Made by a program: the position numbers and the translations under genes. Source: DRWZ01 sp964601505 (GTDB taxonomy: Bacteria > Calescibacteriota > Calescibacteriia > Calescibacteriales > Calescibacteriaceae). From it: DNA of 64,000 nucleotides. Shown piece after piece: positions 17,134 through 25,698 of the stretch. The DNA is taken from positions 1-64,000 of the forward strand of contig CAZRNR010000002.1 in assembly GCA_964601505.1 (NCBI GenBank), in the 5' to 3' direction. The notes beneath the pieces are model-generated. The model made no database searches, was not told where the DNA came from, and saw nothing but the letters and a program-made list of their open reading frames with translations. The number at the start of each line of letters is the position of its first letter. The first letter of the stretch is position 1.

Positions 17134-18306
17134 TTATTTTCTATATAAGTTTTCTTTTCTTTTTATCTGTTTTTTTGAACTTCTCGTTATATAGTTTGTG
17201 ATTTGCGGAGCGTAGGCAAAGAGAACCACTCCGATAAAAGAAGTTATTATTACAATGATTGAGATTATTGGTTTTACTACGGGATTTATTCCACCTATGA
17301 CTAGTGAAAACTCTCCTCTTTGTATCATAGATAGTGCTGTCCTTGATGATGTTGCTTTTGATTTTGTGGTCAAAAATGTTCCGATATAAATTGAGATTAT
17401 CTTGCTTATGATTGAAACAACAGAAAGTATTATGATTATGGTTATGTTATTTAGATTCAGATGAAGGTCTGTTCCAAATGTAAATAGAAAGAAGAAGAGT
17501 CCTGCTGAAAACTCTTTCAATCCATAGAGATTTCTTTGCATTGAGGTATATATTTCTGACTTTTCTGGAACGATGCATCCGAGAAAGAAGGCTAAAAGGA
17601 TTTCTGATATGTTGAACTTTCTTAAGATTTCAGATGGCGCAAGAACTAGTCCGAGAACTAAAAATGCGAGTACTTCTTCATTCACTATCGTTGGGAGTTT
17701 TACGAAAATCTTTTCAACAGGCTTTCTAAATACAAAGAATAAAGTCATTAAGAGAACTATTGTGATTATACCTATTGTTATTTTCTTGAGTTCTATTTTT
17801 TCTCCTGCTATTGTCGGAGCTATCAGCGATACGAGAATTATGCATATTAGATCTTCTATTATTAGTATACCAAGAACTATATCTGTTTCTGTATAAGGTG
17901 TTCTTTTGTAGTTCTCTATGAGTTTTACGGTTATGGCTGTTCCTGTAGGATAGAGAGCAGAAGAAATGAAAATTGAAAAGCTTATGTCTTTTGTCAAAAG
18001 GTATGAAATCAAAAAAATAATTAGGAAGTTAAAGACAAAATCAATAATTCCAGGTAGGAGGCTCTTTTGCGTTGTGTTTAGTAATCTTTCGAACGAAAAA
18101 TCAAGCCCTATGAAAAAGAAAAGTAGAACTAGTGCAACAATTTCAAGAATTTTTATCTGCTCCATTATTTCTGAATGGAATATCATTTTACCAATAATAC
18201 CAGCAAGAAGTAGAGAAAGAATGTATGGTATTCTTACTGCTTTAGATATTACGGAAACTGCAAATATGAATGTAAACAGGAGGCCTATTTGAGCTAATTT
18301 CTCCAT
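17134..18306 (-). CDS. khtU: potassium/proton antiporter, CPA2 family (KhtU-like)
   Basis: 390 residues, twelve or so membrane helices, monovalent cation:proton antiporter-2 family. Family features: AVRIPYILSLLLAGIIGKMIF near the N-terminus, LLFFFIGLDFSFERLL, the SALYPTGTAITVKL crossover segment, IEDLICIILVSL with the membrane-embedded Glu-Asp pair, and SMIQRGEFSLVIGG. It has no cytoplasmic RCK domain of its own. That regulator is the preceding gene, whose stop overlaps this ATG by one base (TAATG), exactly the khtT-khtU arrangement in which KhtT gates potassium efflux by KhtU. The role is potassium and pH homeostasis. Confidence 0.88.
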   Translation of the reverse strand: MEKLAQIGLLFTFIFAVSVISKAVRIPYILSLLLAGIIGKMIFHSEIMEQIKILEIVALVLLFFFIGLDFSFERLLNTTQKSLLPGIIDFVFNFLIIFLISYLLTKDISFSIFISSALYPTGTAITVKLIENYKRTPYTETDIVLGILIIEDLICIILVSLIAPTIAGEKIELKKITIGIITIVLLMTLFFVFRKPVEKIFVKLPTIVNEEVLAFLVLGLVLAPSEILRKFNISEILLAFFLGCIVPEKSEIYTSMQRNLYGLKEFSAGLFFFLFTFGTDLHLNLNNITIIIILSVVSIISKIISIYIGTFLTTKSKATSSRTALSMIQRGEFSLVIGGINPVVKPIISIIVIITSFIGVVLFAYAPQITNYITRSSKKQIKRKENLYRK

Positions 18307-18794
18307 TATTTTACTCTGAATGTTTCTTGGAAGTTTTTAAGTTGCTGTCTTGTTCCAACAACTATCAGCATATCTCCTTCTTTCATCCTTTCGGTGTGAG
18401 GATCAGGATTAGGTATTATTTTCTTTTCTCTTTCTATCGCGATTATGGATACTCCAGTTTTTTTTCTTATCTGCAGTTCCCCTATTGTTTTGTTTGCAAG
18501 CTCCGAATCTTTTTCTACTTTTAACCATTCCATTACTATTTCCTTTAGTATTACATCCATTTTTTCTAATTTGATTGGCTCATATACTGCACCTGATAGT
18601 ATAAATCCAAGATCTTTTGCTTCATCTTCAGAAAGATCAAAAGAGAATGAGCATGTTTCATCATCACTCATAAAGTAAATTTCTCTCTTACCTGAGTTCA
18701 AGATAACAACAACTATGCTTCCTTTCCCCTCGATCTTTAGAGTGTATTTTTTACCTATACCAGGAAGGTCAGTCTCAATTATCTTTTTCCCCAT
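18306..18794 (-). CDS. khtT: RCK_C-domain regulatory subunit of the antiporter (KhtT-like)
   Basis: 162 residues. The N-terminal part begins IETDLPGIGKKYTLKI, typical of KhtT/YhaT. The C-terminal 75 residues form a TrkA-C/RCK_C domain: SELANKTIGELQIRKKTGVS, IIAIEREKKIIPNPDPHTER, GDMLIVVGTRQQLKNF. KhtT binds nucleotide and protons and controls the neighbouring antiporter. The ATG has TACATT ending 7 nt upstream and no ribosome-binding site, so the pair is probably expressed from a leaderless mRNA. Confidence 0.87.
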   Translation of the reverse strand: MGKKIIETDLPGIGKKYTLKIEGKGSIVVVILNSGKREIYFMSDDETCSFSFDLSEDEAKDLGFILSGAVYEPIKLEKMDVILKEIVMEWLKVEKDSELANKTIGELQIRKKTGVSIIAIEREKKIIPNPDPHTERMKEGDMLIVVGTRQQLKNFQETFRVK

Positions 18795-18801
18795 AATCTT
18801 T

Positions 18802-18807
18802 AATGTA
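18802..18807 (-). promoter_or_regulatory. -10-like element of khtTU
   Basis: TACATT on the minus strand, ending 7 nt before the khtT ATG, with no Shine-Dalgarno in between. It is a weaker hexamer than the TATAAT cases. Confidence 0.35.
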
Positions 18808-19087
18808 GTTTTGGATTGTATATTTTCGTTTTATTTATTTTTATCTACTTATAAGATTGCAAAGTTCCCTAACATAGTTATCCCTTACGTCTCTGATACT
18901 ATTTTCTGATGTTTTTATTCTTTCATAATCTTGAACTTGCAGGGTCTAATACTATCTTAAAATAATTTTTTCTTTTTTAATAATCAAATTTTTTCCTGTT
19001 TGTATAGATAAGTATTCTAAGAAAATTGTTATTTGAATGTTTCCTTTTTGGAATAATTCATATTCATTCCGTTTTTATTAACTTTCT

Positions 19088-19093
19088 TATATT
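19088..19093 (+). promoter_or_regulatory. -10 element of cimA, apparently leaderless
   Basis: TATATT ends 5 nt before the ATG at 19099. The intervening GCTGT offers no ribosome binding. Confidence 0.45.
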
Positions 19094-19098
19094 GCTGT

Positions 19099-20685
19099 AT
19101 GTTTGATGAAAAGATATATATATATGATACAACTTTAAGAGATGGTGCCCAAGGTTTAGGGTCATCATGGACTCTTGAGGATAAGATCAGAATAACTCAT
19201 GTTCTTGACGAATTCGGTATAGATTACATAGAAGGGGGTTGGCCGGGATCAAATCCGAAAGATAAAGAGTATTTTGATAGGATGAAGAATATAAGACTCA
19301 ATCATGCTAAGCTTGTAGCCTTTGGTTCAACTACAAGGGCAGAAAAAAAACCCGGAGACGATCCTCAGATAAAAGAATTACTGGATTCACAAACACAAGT
19401 GATTACAATATATGGGAAAAGTTGGACATTGCACGTTGAAAAAGTCATCAAGACAACTCTGAACGAGAACTTGCGTATGATAAGGGAAACGGTGGATTTC
19501 CTCAAAAAGGAGGGCAGGGAGGTTATATTTGATGCTGAACACTTTTTTGATGGCGTAAAGACTGATAAGGATTATGCGTTCTTATGTATTCAGAGTGCAT
19601 TGGAAGGTGGTGCTGATTGGGTTGTTCTTTGCGATACAAATGGTGGTTCAATTCCTAACTTCATATTTCAAACGGTTAAGGAGGTAAGGGAGAGATTCCC
19701 ATCAATCAAAATAGGAATACACGCGCATAATGATCTTGACCTTGCTGTTTCGAATTCTTTGAATGCTGTTCTTGCTGGAGCTCGTCAAGTTCAGGGGACT
19801 ATAAATGGACTCGGTGAAAGATGCGGTAATGCGAATCTTACTTCAATAATTCCTATACTAAAATTTAAGCTCGGATTTAAGATCTCTCAAGATGTTTCAA
19901 AGCTCAAACATGTGTCAGATATCATTTGGGAGTTTTCGAACATATCTCCACCAAAAAATCAACCTTTTGTCGGTGAGTCAGCCTTTGCTCATAAGGGAGG
20001 AGTTCATATAGATGCGATTATGAAGGATATGTCCTCATATGAACATATGAATCCGGAGCTTGTTGGAAATTCAAGGAAAGTCGTTATATCAGATCTCGCT
20101 GGAAAGACAGCGATAAGGATCAGACTTGAACAGCTTGGTTTTGAACCAGATGATGAAATTGTCAGGAGGATTCTTTCTAAGGTCAAAGAACTTGAAAGAG
20201 ATGGATATGATTTTGAAGTTGCTGATGCTTCTCTTGATCTTCTAATACTTCAAGAGTTGGGAAGAAGGCCTAAATTTTTTGATGTAGATACTTTTACTGT
20301 TTCAATATACAGATCAAAGGATGAAGATACACACTGTATGGCTACAGTCAAAATAAAAGTTGGAGAAGTTCTTGAACATACGGCATCGGATGGAAATGGC
20401 CCTGTAAATGCTCTTGATAGAGCTTTGAGAAAAGCTCTTGAAAAATTCTTCCCAGAGATAAAAGAAATGGAGCTTTCTGATTTTAAGGTAAGAGTTGTTT
20501 CTGGCTCTCAAGGAACTGGTGCAAAGGTCCGTGTCTTTGTGGAATCAAGAGATAAAAACTCAAGATGGGGGTCGGTCGGAGTTTCTGAAAACATAATACT
20601 CGCTTCATGGAAGTCTCTTATAGATGCTATAGAGTATAAACTTGCAAAGGAAAGAGGTATCTTTTCAAAAAACAAAGGAAATTAG
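19099..20685 (+). CDS. cimA: (R)-citramalate synthase
   Basis: 528 residues, the length of CimA-type enzymes, which condense pyruvate with acetyl-CoA to citramalate for threonine-independent isoleucine synthesis. The HMGL-like TIM barrel starts with YDTTLRDGAQGLGSSWTLEDK. It continues with IEGGWPGSNPKD (the GGWPG form is typical of this clade rather than of LeuA), FDAEHFFDGVKTD, the metal-binding GIHAHNDLDLAVSN, and GTINGLGERCGNANL. FAHKGGVHIDAI precedes the C-terminal LeuA regulatory dimer domain (about 390-520), where isoleucine feedback is expected. Homocitrate or isopropylmalate synthase is a less likely reading. It is a single-gene unit. Confidence 0.92.
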   Translation: MFDEKIYIYDTTLRDGAQGLGSSWTLEDKIRITHVLDEFGIDYIEGGWPGSNPKDKEYFDRMKNIRLNHAKLVAFGSTTRAEKKPGDDPQIKELLDSQTQVITIYGKSWTLHVEKVIKTTLNENLRMIRETVDFLKKEGREVIFDAEHFFDGVKTDKDYAFLCIQSALEGGADWVVLCDTNGGSIPNFIFQTVKEVRERFPSIKIGIHAHNDLDLAVSNSLNAVLAGARQVQGTINGLGERCGNANLTSIIPILKFKLGFKISQDVSKLKHVSDIIWEFSNISPPKNQPFVGESAFAHKGGVHIDAIMKDMSSYEHMNPELVGNSRKVVISDLAGKTAIRIRLEQLGFEPDDEIVRRILSKVKELERDGYDFEVADASLDLLILQELGRRPKFFDVDTFTVSIYRSKDEDTHCMATVKIKVGEVLEHTASDGNGPVNALDRALRKALEKFFPEIKEMELSDFKVRVVSGSQGTGAKVRVFVESRDKNSRWGSVGVSENIILASWKSLIDAIEYKLAKERGIFSKNKGN

Positions 20686-20821
20686 TTGAAGTTTTTTACC
20701 CTTTAATCCTTCAAAAGGCTATCTAATCTGAATAGATTTTGTCTATCTTTTAGTGAGGGGTATTTGATGAAGGATGTAAAATAAGGAACTATAAATAAGA
20801 TTAAAATATACAAGAATGATA

Positions 20822-21118
20822 TCACTTTCCTATTTCTATTATTTTGACCTTGGATTTTATACCTTTTAATATCGTAATTTTTGACCTTTGAACTCCAAAA
20901 TATTCTGAAAGTAATTTTATCACTGATTCATTTGCTTTGTTTTCCCTTGGAGGATCATTCACATAAATTTTGAAATTAGTTTCATCTATTTTTTCTACTT
21001 TTTCTTTTTTTGAGTTTGGTTTTACTATAACCTGAATTCTCACACCAATATGAATCTTAATTTTTTTGAATTGAATTCGCTGTATTTTCTGATTGAGTTT
21101 GAGTAAATCTTCTTGCAA
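20822..21118 (-). CDS. DUF167 / YggU family protein
   Basis: 98 residues in the open frame. The DUF167 core (residues about 27-98) is clear: VIVKPNSKKEKVEKID, FKIYVNDPPRENKANESVIKLL, YFGVQRSKITILKGIKSKVKIIEI. The function of the family is unknown. The true start may be the GTG at 21043, just before the core, since the preceding 25 residues are lysine-rich and not family-like. It stands alone between cimA and der. Confidence 0.82.
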   Translation of the reverse strand: MQEDLLKLNQKIQRIQFKKIKIHIGVRIQVIVKPNSKKEKVEKIDETNFKIYVNDPPRENKANESVIKLLSEYFGVQRSKITILKGIKSKVKIIEIGK

Positions 21119-21263
21119 GATTGCTGAAAGATGTTATCTTTAAGTTTTTGTTGAATTTGGAGAGTTGCATTTTCTATTTTAATTTTCGACATGAAATCGA
21201 ATAAAGCTATATTTTTATTTGCTGCAGATAATAATTTTTAAATTCTGGTTTGTATTCTTTTAT

Positions 21264-22679
21264 ATGCTTAAGGTTGCAATAGTCGGTCGTGTAAATGTTG
21301 GTAAGTCTACTTTGTTTAACTCACTTGTTGGATCTGCTGTGTCTTTGGTATGGAAGGAGCCAGGAACTACGAGAGATGTTGTCGAAGCAATAGTTCATTC
21401 TGAAAGAAGAGACTACCTCGTTATGGATACGGCAGGATATTTTCTCACAGGTCATCCGCTGCAGCAGATTTCGGAGAAAATGTCGGATCAGGCCATGGCC
21501 GTTGCAGATATAATAATAGCGGTCTTTGATGCTAAAACTGGTCCAAATAAGTTAGACTGGCATGTTAGAGATAAAGTTTTGAAATCAGGAAAGCCATATA
21601 TCTTTGTTGTGAATAAAGTTGATAATAAATTATTAGAGCTTTCCGCCTACGATCTTTTTTCTAATTTTTTGGATGATTTCATTATGACTTCAGCTGTAAG
21701 TAAAAAAGGTATAGATGAAATTTTCTCAAGGCTTGATGAGATAGCAGATAAGATTGAAGTCTCTAAAGCTATTTCCGAGGACGATTTTTATTCTCTGCCT
21801 TCGGAAAAGATTGGGAGAGAAATTAACTTTGAAAGTATTCAGAAGAAAATCAAAGAAAAGTCAGGAGAAGAACAGGAAGAGAAGAGAAAGTTTGTGAGGA
21901 TATCTTTTGTGGGAAGACCTAACGTTGGGAAATCATCACTTGTGAATGCAATATTGGGTTATCAGAGATGCATTGTTTATGAAGAACCTGGAACAACAAG
22001 GGACGCTATTAGAATACCATTTTATTATAAGGATTATAAGTTTGTGATAGTTGATACTCCTGGAATAAGAAGAAGGTCAAAGATAGATAAAGACTCTGTT
22101 GAGTATAAAGCTGTTGGAGGTTCAGTTATTGCCATGAGTGTTTCTGATGTTGTTATCTTGGTTGTTGATTCTTTTGAGGGTATAACTCACCAAGATAAGC
22201 ACCTTGCATCTTTTGTTGAGAGGTCTGGTTCTGCTTTGGTTGTTGCTTTGAACAAGATTGATATCATAAAAAAGATGAAACCTGCTGGAGGAATTAGAAA
22301 GTTTGTTCAGGCACTTGAGGGAACTATGCCTTTTATAAAGTGGGCATACTTTGTCCCAACATCTGCAACAGAGAAATGTGGTATAGAAGAACTTTTGGAT
22401 TCTATTGTAAAGAGCTATTTGTCCTGGTCAAAGAAGCTCAAACCATCTGAACTCATTAAGATAAAGAATAACTTGGAACGGCTCAATTTTATGAAGTTTC
22501 AAAATCCAAAGATATTTCAGATAGGTATTAGACCTCCGAAATTCCTGCTATGGGTAAATGATCCTTCTGGGATTCGTAAGTACCAGGTTTCACATGTTGA
22601 AAAGATATTGAGACAGACGTATGATTTTAGGGGGACTCCTTTACATTTCAGGATAAAGGCTCATGGAGAGAATTTCTGA
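21264..22679 (+). CDS. der: ribosome-associated GTPase Der (EngA)
   Basis: 471 residues. Der has two consecutive GTPase domains and a KH-like end and acts in 50S subunit assembly. Domain 1: P-loop GRVNVGKS (8-15), G2 TTRD, G3 DTAG, G4 NKVD. Domain 2 begins near residue 210: GRPNVGKS, TTRD, DTPG, NKID. The C-terminal KH-like domain runs from about 350 with PPKFLLWVND and RQTYDFRGTPLHFRIK. The frame extends 15 codons upstream to a TTG, but the family starts at MLKVAIVGRVNVGK. TATTCT lies 5 nt before the chosen ATG. Confidence 0.96.
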   Translation: MLKVAIVGRVNVGKSTLFNSLVGSAVSLVWKEPGTTRDVVEAIVHSERRDYLVMDTAGYFLTGHPLQQISEKMSDQAMAVADIIIAVFDAKTGPNKLDWHVRDKVLKSGKPYIFVVNKVDNKLLELSAYDLFSNFLDDFIMTSAVSKKGIDEIFSRLDEIADKIEVSKAISEDDFYSLPSEKIGREINFESIQKKIKEKSGEEQEEKRKFVRISFVGRPNVGKSSLVNAILGYQRCIVYEEPGTTRDAIRIPFYYKDYKFVIVDTPGIRRRSKIDKDSVEYKAVGGSVIAMSVSDVVILVVDSFEGITHQDKHLASFVERSGSALVVALNKIDIIKKMKPAGGIRKFVQALEGTMPFIKWAYFVPTSATEKCGIEELLDSIVKSYLSWSKKLKPSELIKIKNNLERLNFMKFQNPKIFQIGIRPPKFLLWVNDPSGIRKYQVSHVEKILRQTYDFRGTPLHFRIKAHGENF

Positions 22680-22741
22680 TTTTCCTTAAAAATCTGAACT
22701 TAATTGTTTTTTGTGTAGATAGAATAAATTTAGACTAATAC

Positions 22742-22781
22742 GGAGATTTTCTTATCAGTGGGAGTCTCCTTTCTTGGGAGG
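22742..22781 (+). promoter_or_regulatory. leader with mutually exclusive hairpins over the RBS of the 22789 gene
   Basis: Three short segments can pair in two ways. GGAGA (22742-22746) can pair with TCTCC (22765-22769), and the same TCTCC can pair with GGAGG (22777-22781), which is the Shine-Dalgarno placed 7 nt before the ATG at 22789. The first pairing would leave the ribosome site free and the second would hide it behind a 7-nt loop. Each stem is only 5 bp, so this may be chance. Confidence 0.35.
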
Positions 22782-22788
22782 TGGCAGA

Positions 22789-23199
22789 ATGGGAACAAAA
22801 AAATCTGACATAGCAGATATGGAGAGAATGATAGAAGAAAATTATCCCGAGTTTCTAAGTGTTGCTAGTATTCTCACAAAAAGAGAGATGAGCAGAGTGG
22901 AAAAATACATTGATCCACGATATAGAGAGATAGTTAGGCATTCCTTTAGGTTAGTTTCCAGTATAAGAGCAAGGATAAAGAGACTTATAGGATATTATAA
23001 TATATCTGCTGATGTTTTGGATTTGCATTTTGATTATGATGATCAAGGAGATTTAGAACTCTCAGAATTTACGATTATTCACCTTGATGATTTGACAGTA
23101 GATGTTGTCCCATCCTATATTTCCCTGGAGGATTTAGATAGGCTTGAGGATATAACGGCAGAGACTTTTTTGTATTTGGATATGATTCTCCCGTGTTAG
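22789..23199 (+). CDS. hypothetical acidic protein
   Basis: 136 residues from the ATG that follows a strong GGAGG site. An in-frame TTG 15 nt upstream actually forms part of that site and is not the start. No family was recognised. The middle is helical and basic (HSFRLVSSIRARIKRLIGYY). The C-terminal half is rich in Asp, Glu and Leu with short beta stretches (FTIIHLDDLTVDVV) and ends with a Cys. There is no signal peptide or membrane helix, so it is cytoplasmic. It stands alone downstream of der; the leader (22742-22781) suggests regulated and possibly high expression. Confidence 0.7.
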   Translation: MGTKKSDIADMERMIEENYPEFLSVASILTKREMSRVEKYIDPRYREIVRHSFRLVSSIRARIKRLIGYYNISADVLDLHFDYDDQGDLELSEFTIIHLDDLTVDVVPSYISLEDLDRLEDITAETFLYLDMILPC

Positions 23200-23333
23200 T
23201 AGGATTCAGTTGAGATTGAGCTTTGTAAAAAGATCATACCAAGCTCTATTGTGAATTTTGGTTCATACTTAACATTTATTTGAACTTTTTATAAGTTTCT
23301 ATTTTATCTGAAGAGAATTTGAATATTTTAGAT

Positions 23334-24170
23334 TTATTGATTGTTGTTAAACCTTACAGAACACCAGTATTCGATGTCCTGAGGCGTTTTTATAGTAGGA
23401 TTAGCTCCGCAGGCTGGGCAATCTTTTCTTTTCCTTATCTTGAATGTTTCAAATTTTGTCGATAGCGCATCAAAGACAAGTAGTTTGTTTATCAGAGGTT
23501 CTCCTACTCCTAATATCATTTTGAGAGCTTCGTTAGCTTGAAGTAGTCCTATGATTCCCGGGACTACACCAAGAACACCTGCTTCCTGACAAGAAGGCAT
23601 AACTCCGGGAGGCGGTGGTTCTGGATATAGACAGCGGTAGCAAGCCCCCTCTGACGGAACAAATGTTGAGACCTGACCTTCAAATCTAAGAACACTTCCA
23701 TATATATATGGTTTTCCTAATATCACGCATGCATCTGATACCGCGTATCTTGCAGGAAAATTATCTGAACCATCTATTACTATATCAAAATCTTTTATCA
23801 GATCAACTATATTTGAGGCATTTAGCTTTTCTTTTATCTTTACCAGTTCTACATCTGGATTCAGTCTTTTGAGCTTTTCATATGCGACATCTACTTTTGA
23901 TTTCCCTATATCTTCTGTTGAGTATAGAACTTGTCTTTGCAGGTTTGATAGGTCAACATTGTCAAAATCTGCAATAGCTACTTTTCCAACACCTGCTGCT
24001 ACAAGATACATGGAAGCGGGAACTCCAAGCCCTCCTGTTCCAGCAATAAAAATGCTTGAAGAAAGCAGCTTTTTTTGTCCAGCACCTCCGACTTCATCAA
24101 GGATTATCTGGCGTGAGTATCTTACAATCATCTCATCTGTCATAGTTATTTTCTTGTTGTTTTTTGACAT
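23334..24170 (-). CDS. MoeB/ThiF-type E1-like adenylyltransferase
   Basis: 278 residues. This family activates the C-terminal Gly of a ubiquitin-like sulfur carrier (MoaD or ThiS) with ATP. The nucleotide-binding loop GTGGLG is at 44-49, followed by DFDNVDLSNLQRQ with the Arg that contacts ATP, then VIDGSDNFPARY. The candidate thiol is Cys194 in MPSCQEAG. The zinc-binding pairs are C177/C180 (CYRC) and C251/C254 (CPAC). There is no rhodanese domain. It starts one base after the rplU stop and its GGAGG site lies within the last rplU codons, so the two are cotranscribed. No moaD or thiS is nearby, so molybdopterin, thiamine or another thiolation pathway cannot be decided. Confidence 0.88.
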   Translation of the reverse strand: MSKNNKKITMTDEMIVRYSRQIILDEVGGAGQKKLLSSSIFIAGTGGLGVPASMYLVAAGVGKVAIADFDNVDLSNLQRQVLYSTEDIGKSKVDVAYEKLKRLNPDVELVKIKEKLNASNIVDLIKDFDIVIDGSDNFPARYAVSDACVILGKPYIYGSVLRFEGQVSTFVPSEGACYRCLYPEPPPPGVMPSCQEAGVLGVVPGIIGLLQANEALKMILGVGEPLINKLLVFDALSTKFETFKIRKRKDCPACGANPTIKTPQDIEYWCSVRFNNNQ

Positions 24171-24171
24171 T

Positions 24172-24486
24172 TTATCCTACCTCCGCATTTAACTTTTCAA
24201 CTTTTAATATAGAGTGCCATTGGCGATGACCGTATTTCCTTCTATATCTTTTCTTCCTTTTGAATTTGAACACAATTATTTTCTTCCCTCTTATATCTTT
24301 TATTTTCCTGAGAACTATGTTAGCTTTTACTGGACCAACTGTTATTTTCCCATCTTTTATTATTGCTAAAGCATCTTTTAGTTCAAATTCCTCACCTTCC
24401 TTTATATTCTTTATTTTTTCTGTCTTTATAATCTTACCTTCTGATATGCTGTATTGCTTCCCTCCAAGGCTTATGATCGCTTCCAT
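24172..24486 (-). CDS. rplU: 50S ribosomal protein L21
   Basis: 104 residues, normal length. It begins MEAIISLGGKQYSISEG and ends with the signature basic segment KFKRKKRYRRKYGHRQ followed by HSILKVEKL. In most bacteria rplU is followed by rpmA (L27) and then obg. Here the next gene, one base away, is a MoeB-like enzyme and rpmA is absent from the window. No Shine-Dalgarno is obvious; the upstream region has an ATACTAAAT stretch some 15 nt away. Confidence 0.95.
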   Translation of the reverse strand: MEAIISLGGKQYSISEGKIIKTEKIKNIKEGEEFELKDALAIIKDGKITVGPVKANIVLRKIKDIRGKKIIVFKFKRKKRYRRKYGHRQWHSILKVEKLNAEVG

Positions 24487-24555
24487 AGGAAGCTTTTTAT
24501 TTAGTATTTTTTTATAGTGAAAAAGGAAAAGCAGAAATTTATTTTATAGGGAGAG

Positions 24556-25422
24556 CTATATGATATTTTGTTTTCTGAGAAATTGATCTATAGCTTGGTT
24601 TATTTTGTCTGGAAATTCAAGGGGCGTATAGTGTGACCCATTTTTGACGCCAAAAGTTTCTGAATTTCTTATCTTTTGAGCCATTTGAAGAGCAAATTTT
24701 TCTGGAGTAAAGAGATCAGATGTCCCATATATGATTAAGGTCGGGCAGTTAATATTTTCAAGAACATCTTCAGCATCGTGTTTTCCAAGCTCTTTGAAAT
24801 TTTTTACATATTCTTTCATATCGAGCGAGAGCCAAGATAGAACTAATTCTTTTGCAACATCTTTATACTCACTCATTGTGAAAAGACCGAGTTTTGATGC
24901 ACCTTTCAGAAGCAAACTTTTTTTAGCTAAAATTCTTGCTGCTGGGAAGAACATCCTCATCCCATCCTGCATAAAACAGAAAAAAATCTGCCATAAAGTG
25001 TTTGGAATTTTCCCATTGAAAGCTTTCTCAAAAGGTTTTCCTGAAACACCATTTATAAGTATCATACAAATGAATTTGTCTGAGTGTTTTTTATAGAACT
25101 CAAGACATAACTGAACCCCCATACTCCAACCGAAGAATATCGCTTTTTGTATGCCAAATTTCTCAATAATAACTTCAAGATCCTTAGCATGATCTTGCAT
25201 GCTGTATCTCTTTTCCCTTGGTTTTTCACTCTTATAGAGTCCTCTATAGTCCCATGATATGAACCTTATCTTTTCGTAAAACTTATCTAATATTGGCCTC
25301 CAAGCTCTTATATCTCCACCAAGACCGTTACATAATATAGCGCAAGTATTGCCTTCAACCGTGTCATACAACATAAGATGAGTTCCATCCCAGCTTCTGA
25401 ACAGAGTTTCTTTTATATACAT
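24556..25422 (-). CDS. alpha/beta hydrolase
   Basis: 288 residues with a canonical alpha/beta hydrolase fold. The oxyanion region is near CNGLGGDIRAW. Ser100 is the nucleophile in FFGWSMGVQ, Asp236 lies in YGTSDLFTPE, and His264 in NGSHYTPLEFP. A helical cap lies between about 130 and 200. There is no signal peptide. The substrate is unknown; relatives hydrolyse esters, lactones or haloalkanes. It is a single-gene unit with a consensus TATAAT at leaderless distance. Confidence 0.87.
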   Translation of the reverse strand: MYIKETLFRSWDGTHLMLYDTVEGNTCAILCNGLGGDIRAWRPILDKFYEKIRFISWDYRGLYKSEKPREKRYSMQDHAKDLEVIIEKFGIQKAIFFGWSMGVQLCLEFYKKHSDKFICMILINGVSGKPFEKAFNGKIPNTLWQIFFCFMQDGMRMFFPAARILAKKSLLLKGASKLGLFTMSEYKDVAKELVLSWLSLDMKEYVKNFKELGKHDAEDVLENINCPTLIIYGTSDLFTPEKFALQMAQKIRNSETFGVKNGSHYTPLEFPDKINQAIDQFLRKQNII

Positions 25423-25428
25423 AAATCA

Positions 25429-25434
25429 ATTATA
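25429..25434 (-). promoter_or_regulatory. -10 element of the hydrolase gene, apparently leaderless
   Basis: A perfect TATAAT (minus strand) ends 6 nt before the ATG at 25422. No ribosome-binding site lies between. Confidence 0.6.
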
Positions 25435-25488
25435 AAAAAATCGCAAAGGTAGGGAGTACAATAAATTCCCGTACATAGTATCTTAATC

Positions 25489-25698
25489 TTCTTGAAAATT
25501 TTTATTAAGTCTATTTTTAGTTCGGATAAATTATTCTTTGTAGNNNNNNNNNNNNNNNNNNNNNNNNNNNNNNNNNNNNNNNNNNNNNNNNNNNNNNNNN
25601 NNNNNNNNNNNNNNNNNNNNNNNNNNNNNNNNNNNNNNNNNNNTTCTTGAAAATTTTTATTAAGTCTATTTTTAGTTCGGATAAATTATTCTTTGTAG
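25489..25698. repeat. 55-bp exact direct repeat flanking the N gap
   Basis: Bases 25489-25543 and 25644-25698 are identical over 55 bp, and they are the last and first bases on either side of the N run. This is the pattern left when two contigs whose ends overlap by one assembly k-mer (55) are scaffolded with a standard 100-N spacer instead of merged. It is an artefact, not a biological repeat. Confidence 0.85.
25544..25643. other. assembly gap, 100 N
   Basis: Exactly 100 N, a placeholder length. Because the flanks duplicate each other, the true gap is probably zero and the region should be shortened by 155 bp. Confidence 0.9.

Larger units (their letters stand above)
18795..19098. other. 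divergent intergenic region, khtT / cimA
   Basis: 304 bp of AT-rich sequence holding the two outward promoters described separately. I see no hairpin, operator-like palindrome or small gene in the remainder. Confidence 0.4.

Noticed and set aside
22774..22788. TTG start five codons before the 22789 ATG
   Set aside because: Those bases form the Shine-Dalgarno sequence of the ATG; the same reasoning removes the TTG at 60172.
25489..25698. 55-bp direct repeat as insertion-element or attachment-site duplication
   Set aside because: The copies end exactly at the N run on both sides, which is an assembly-overlap signature.
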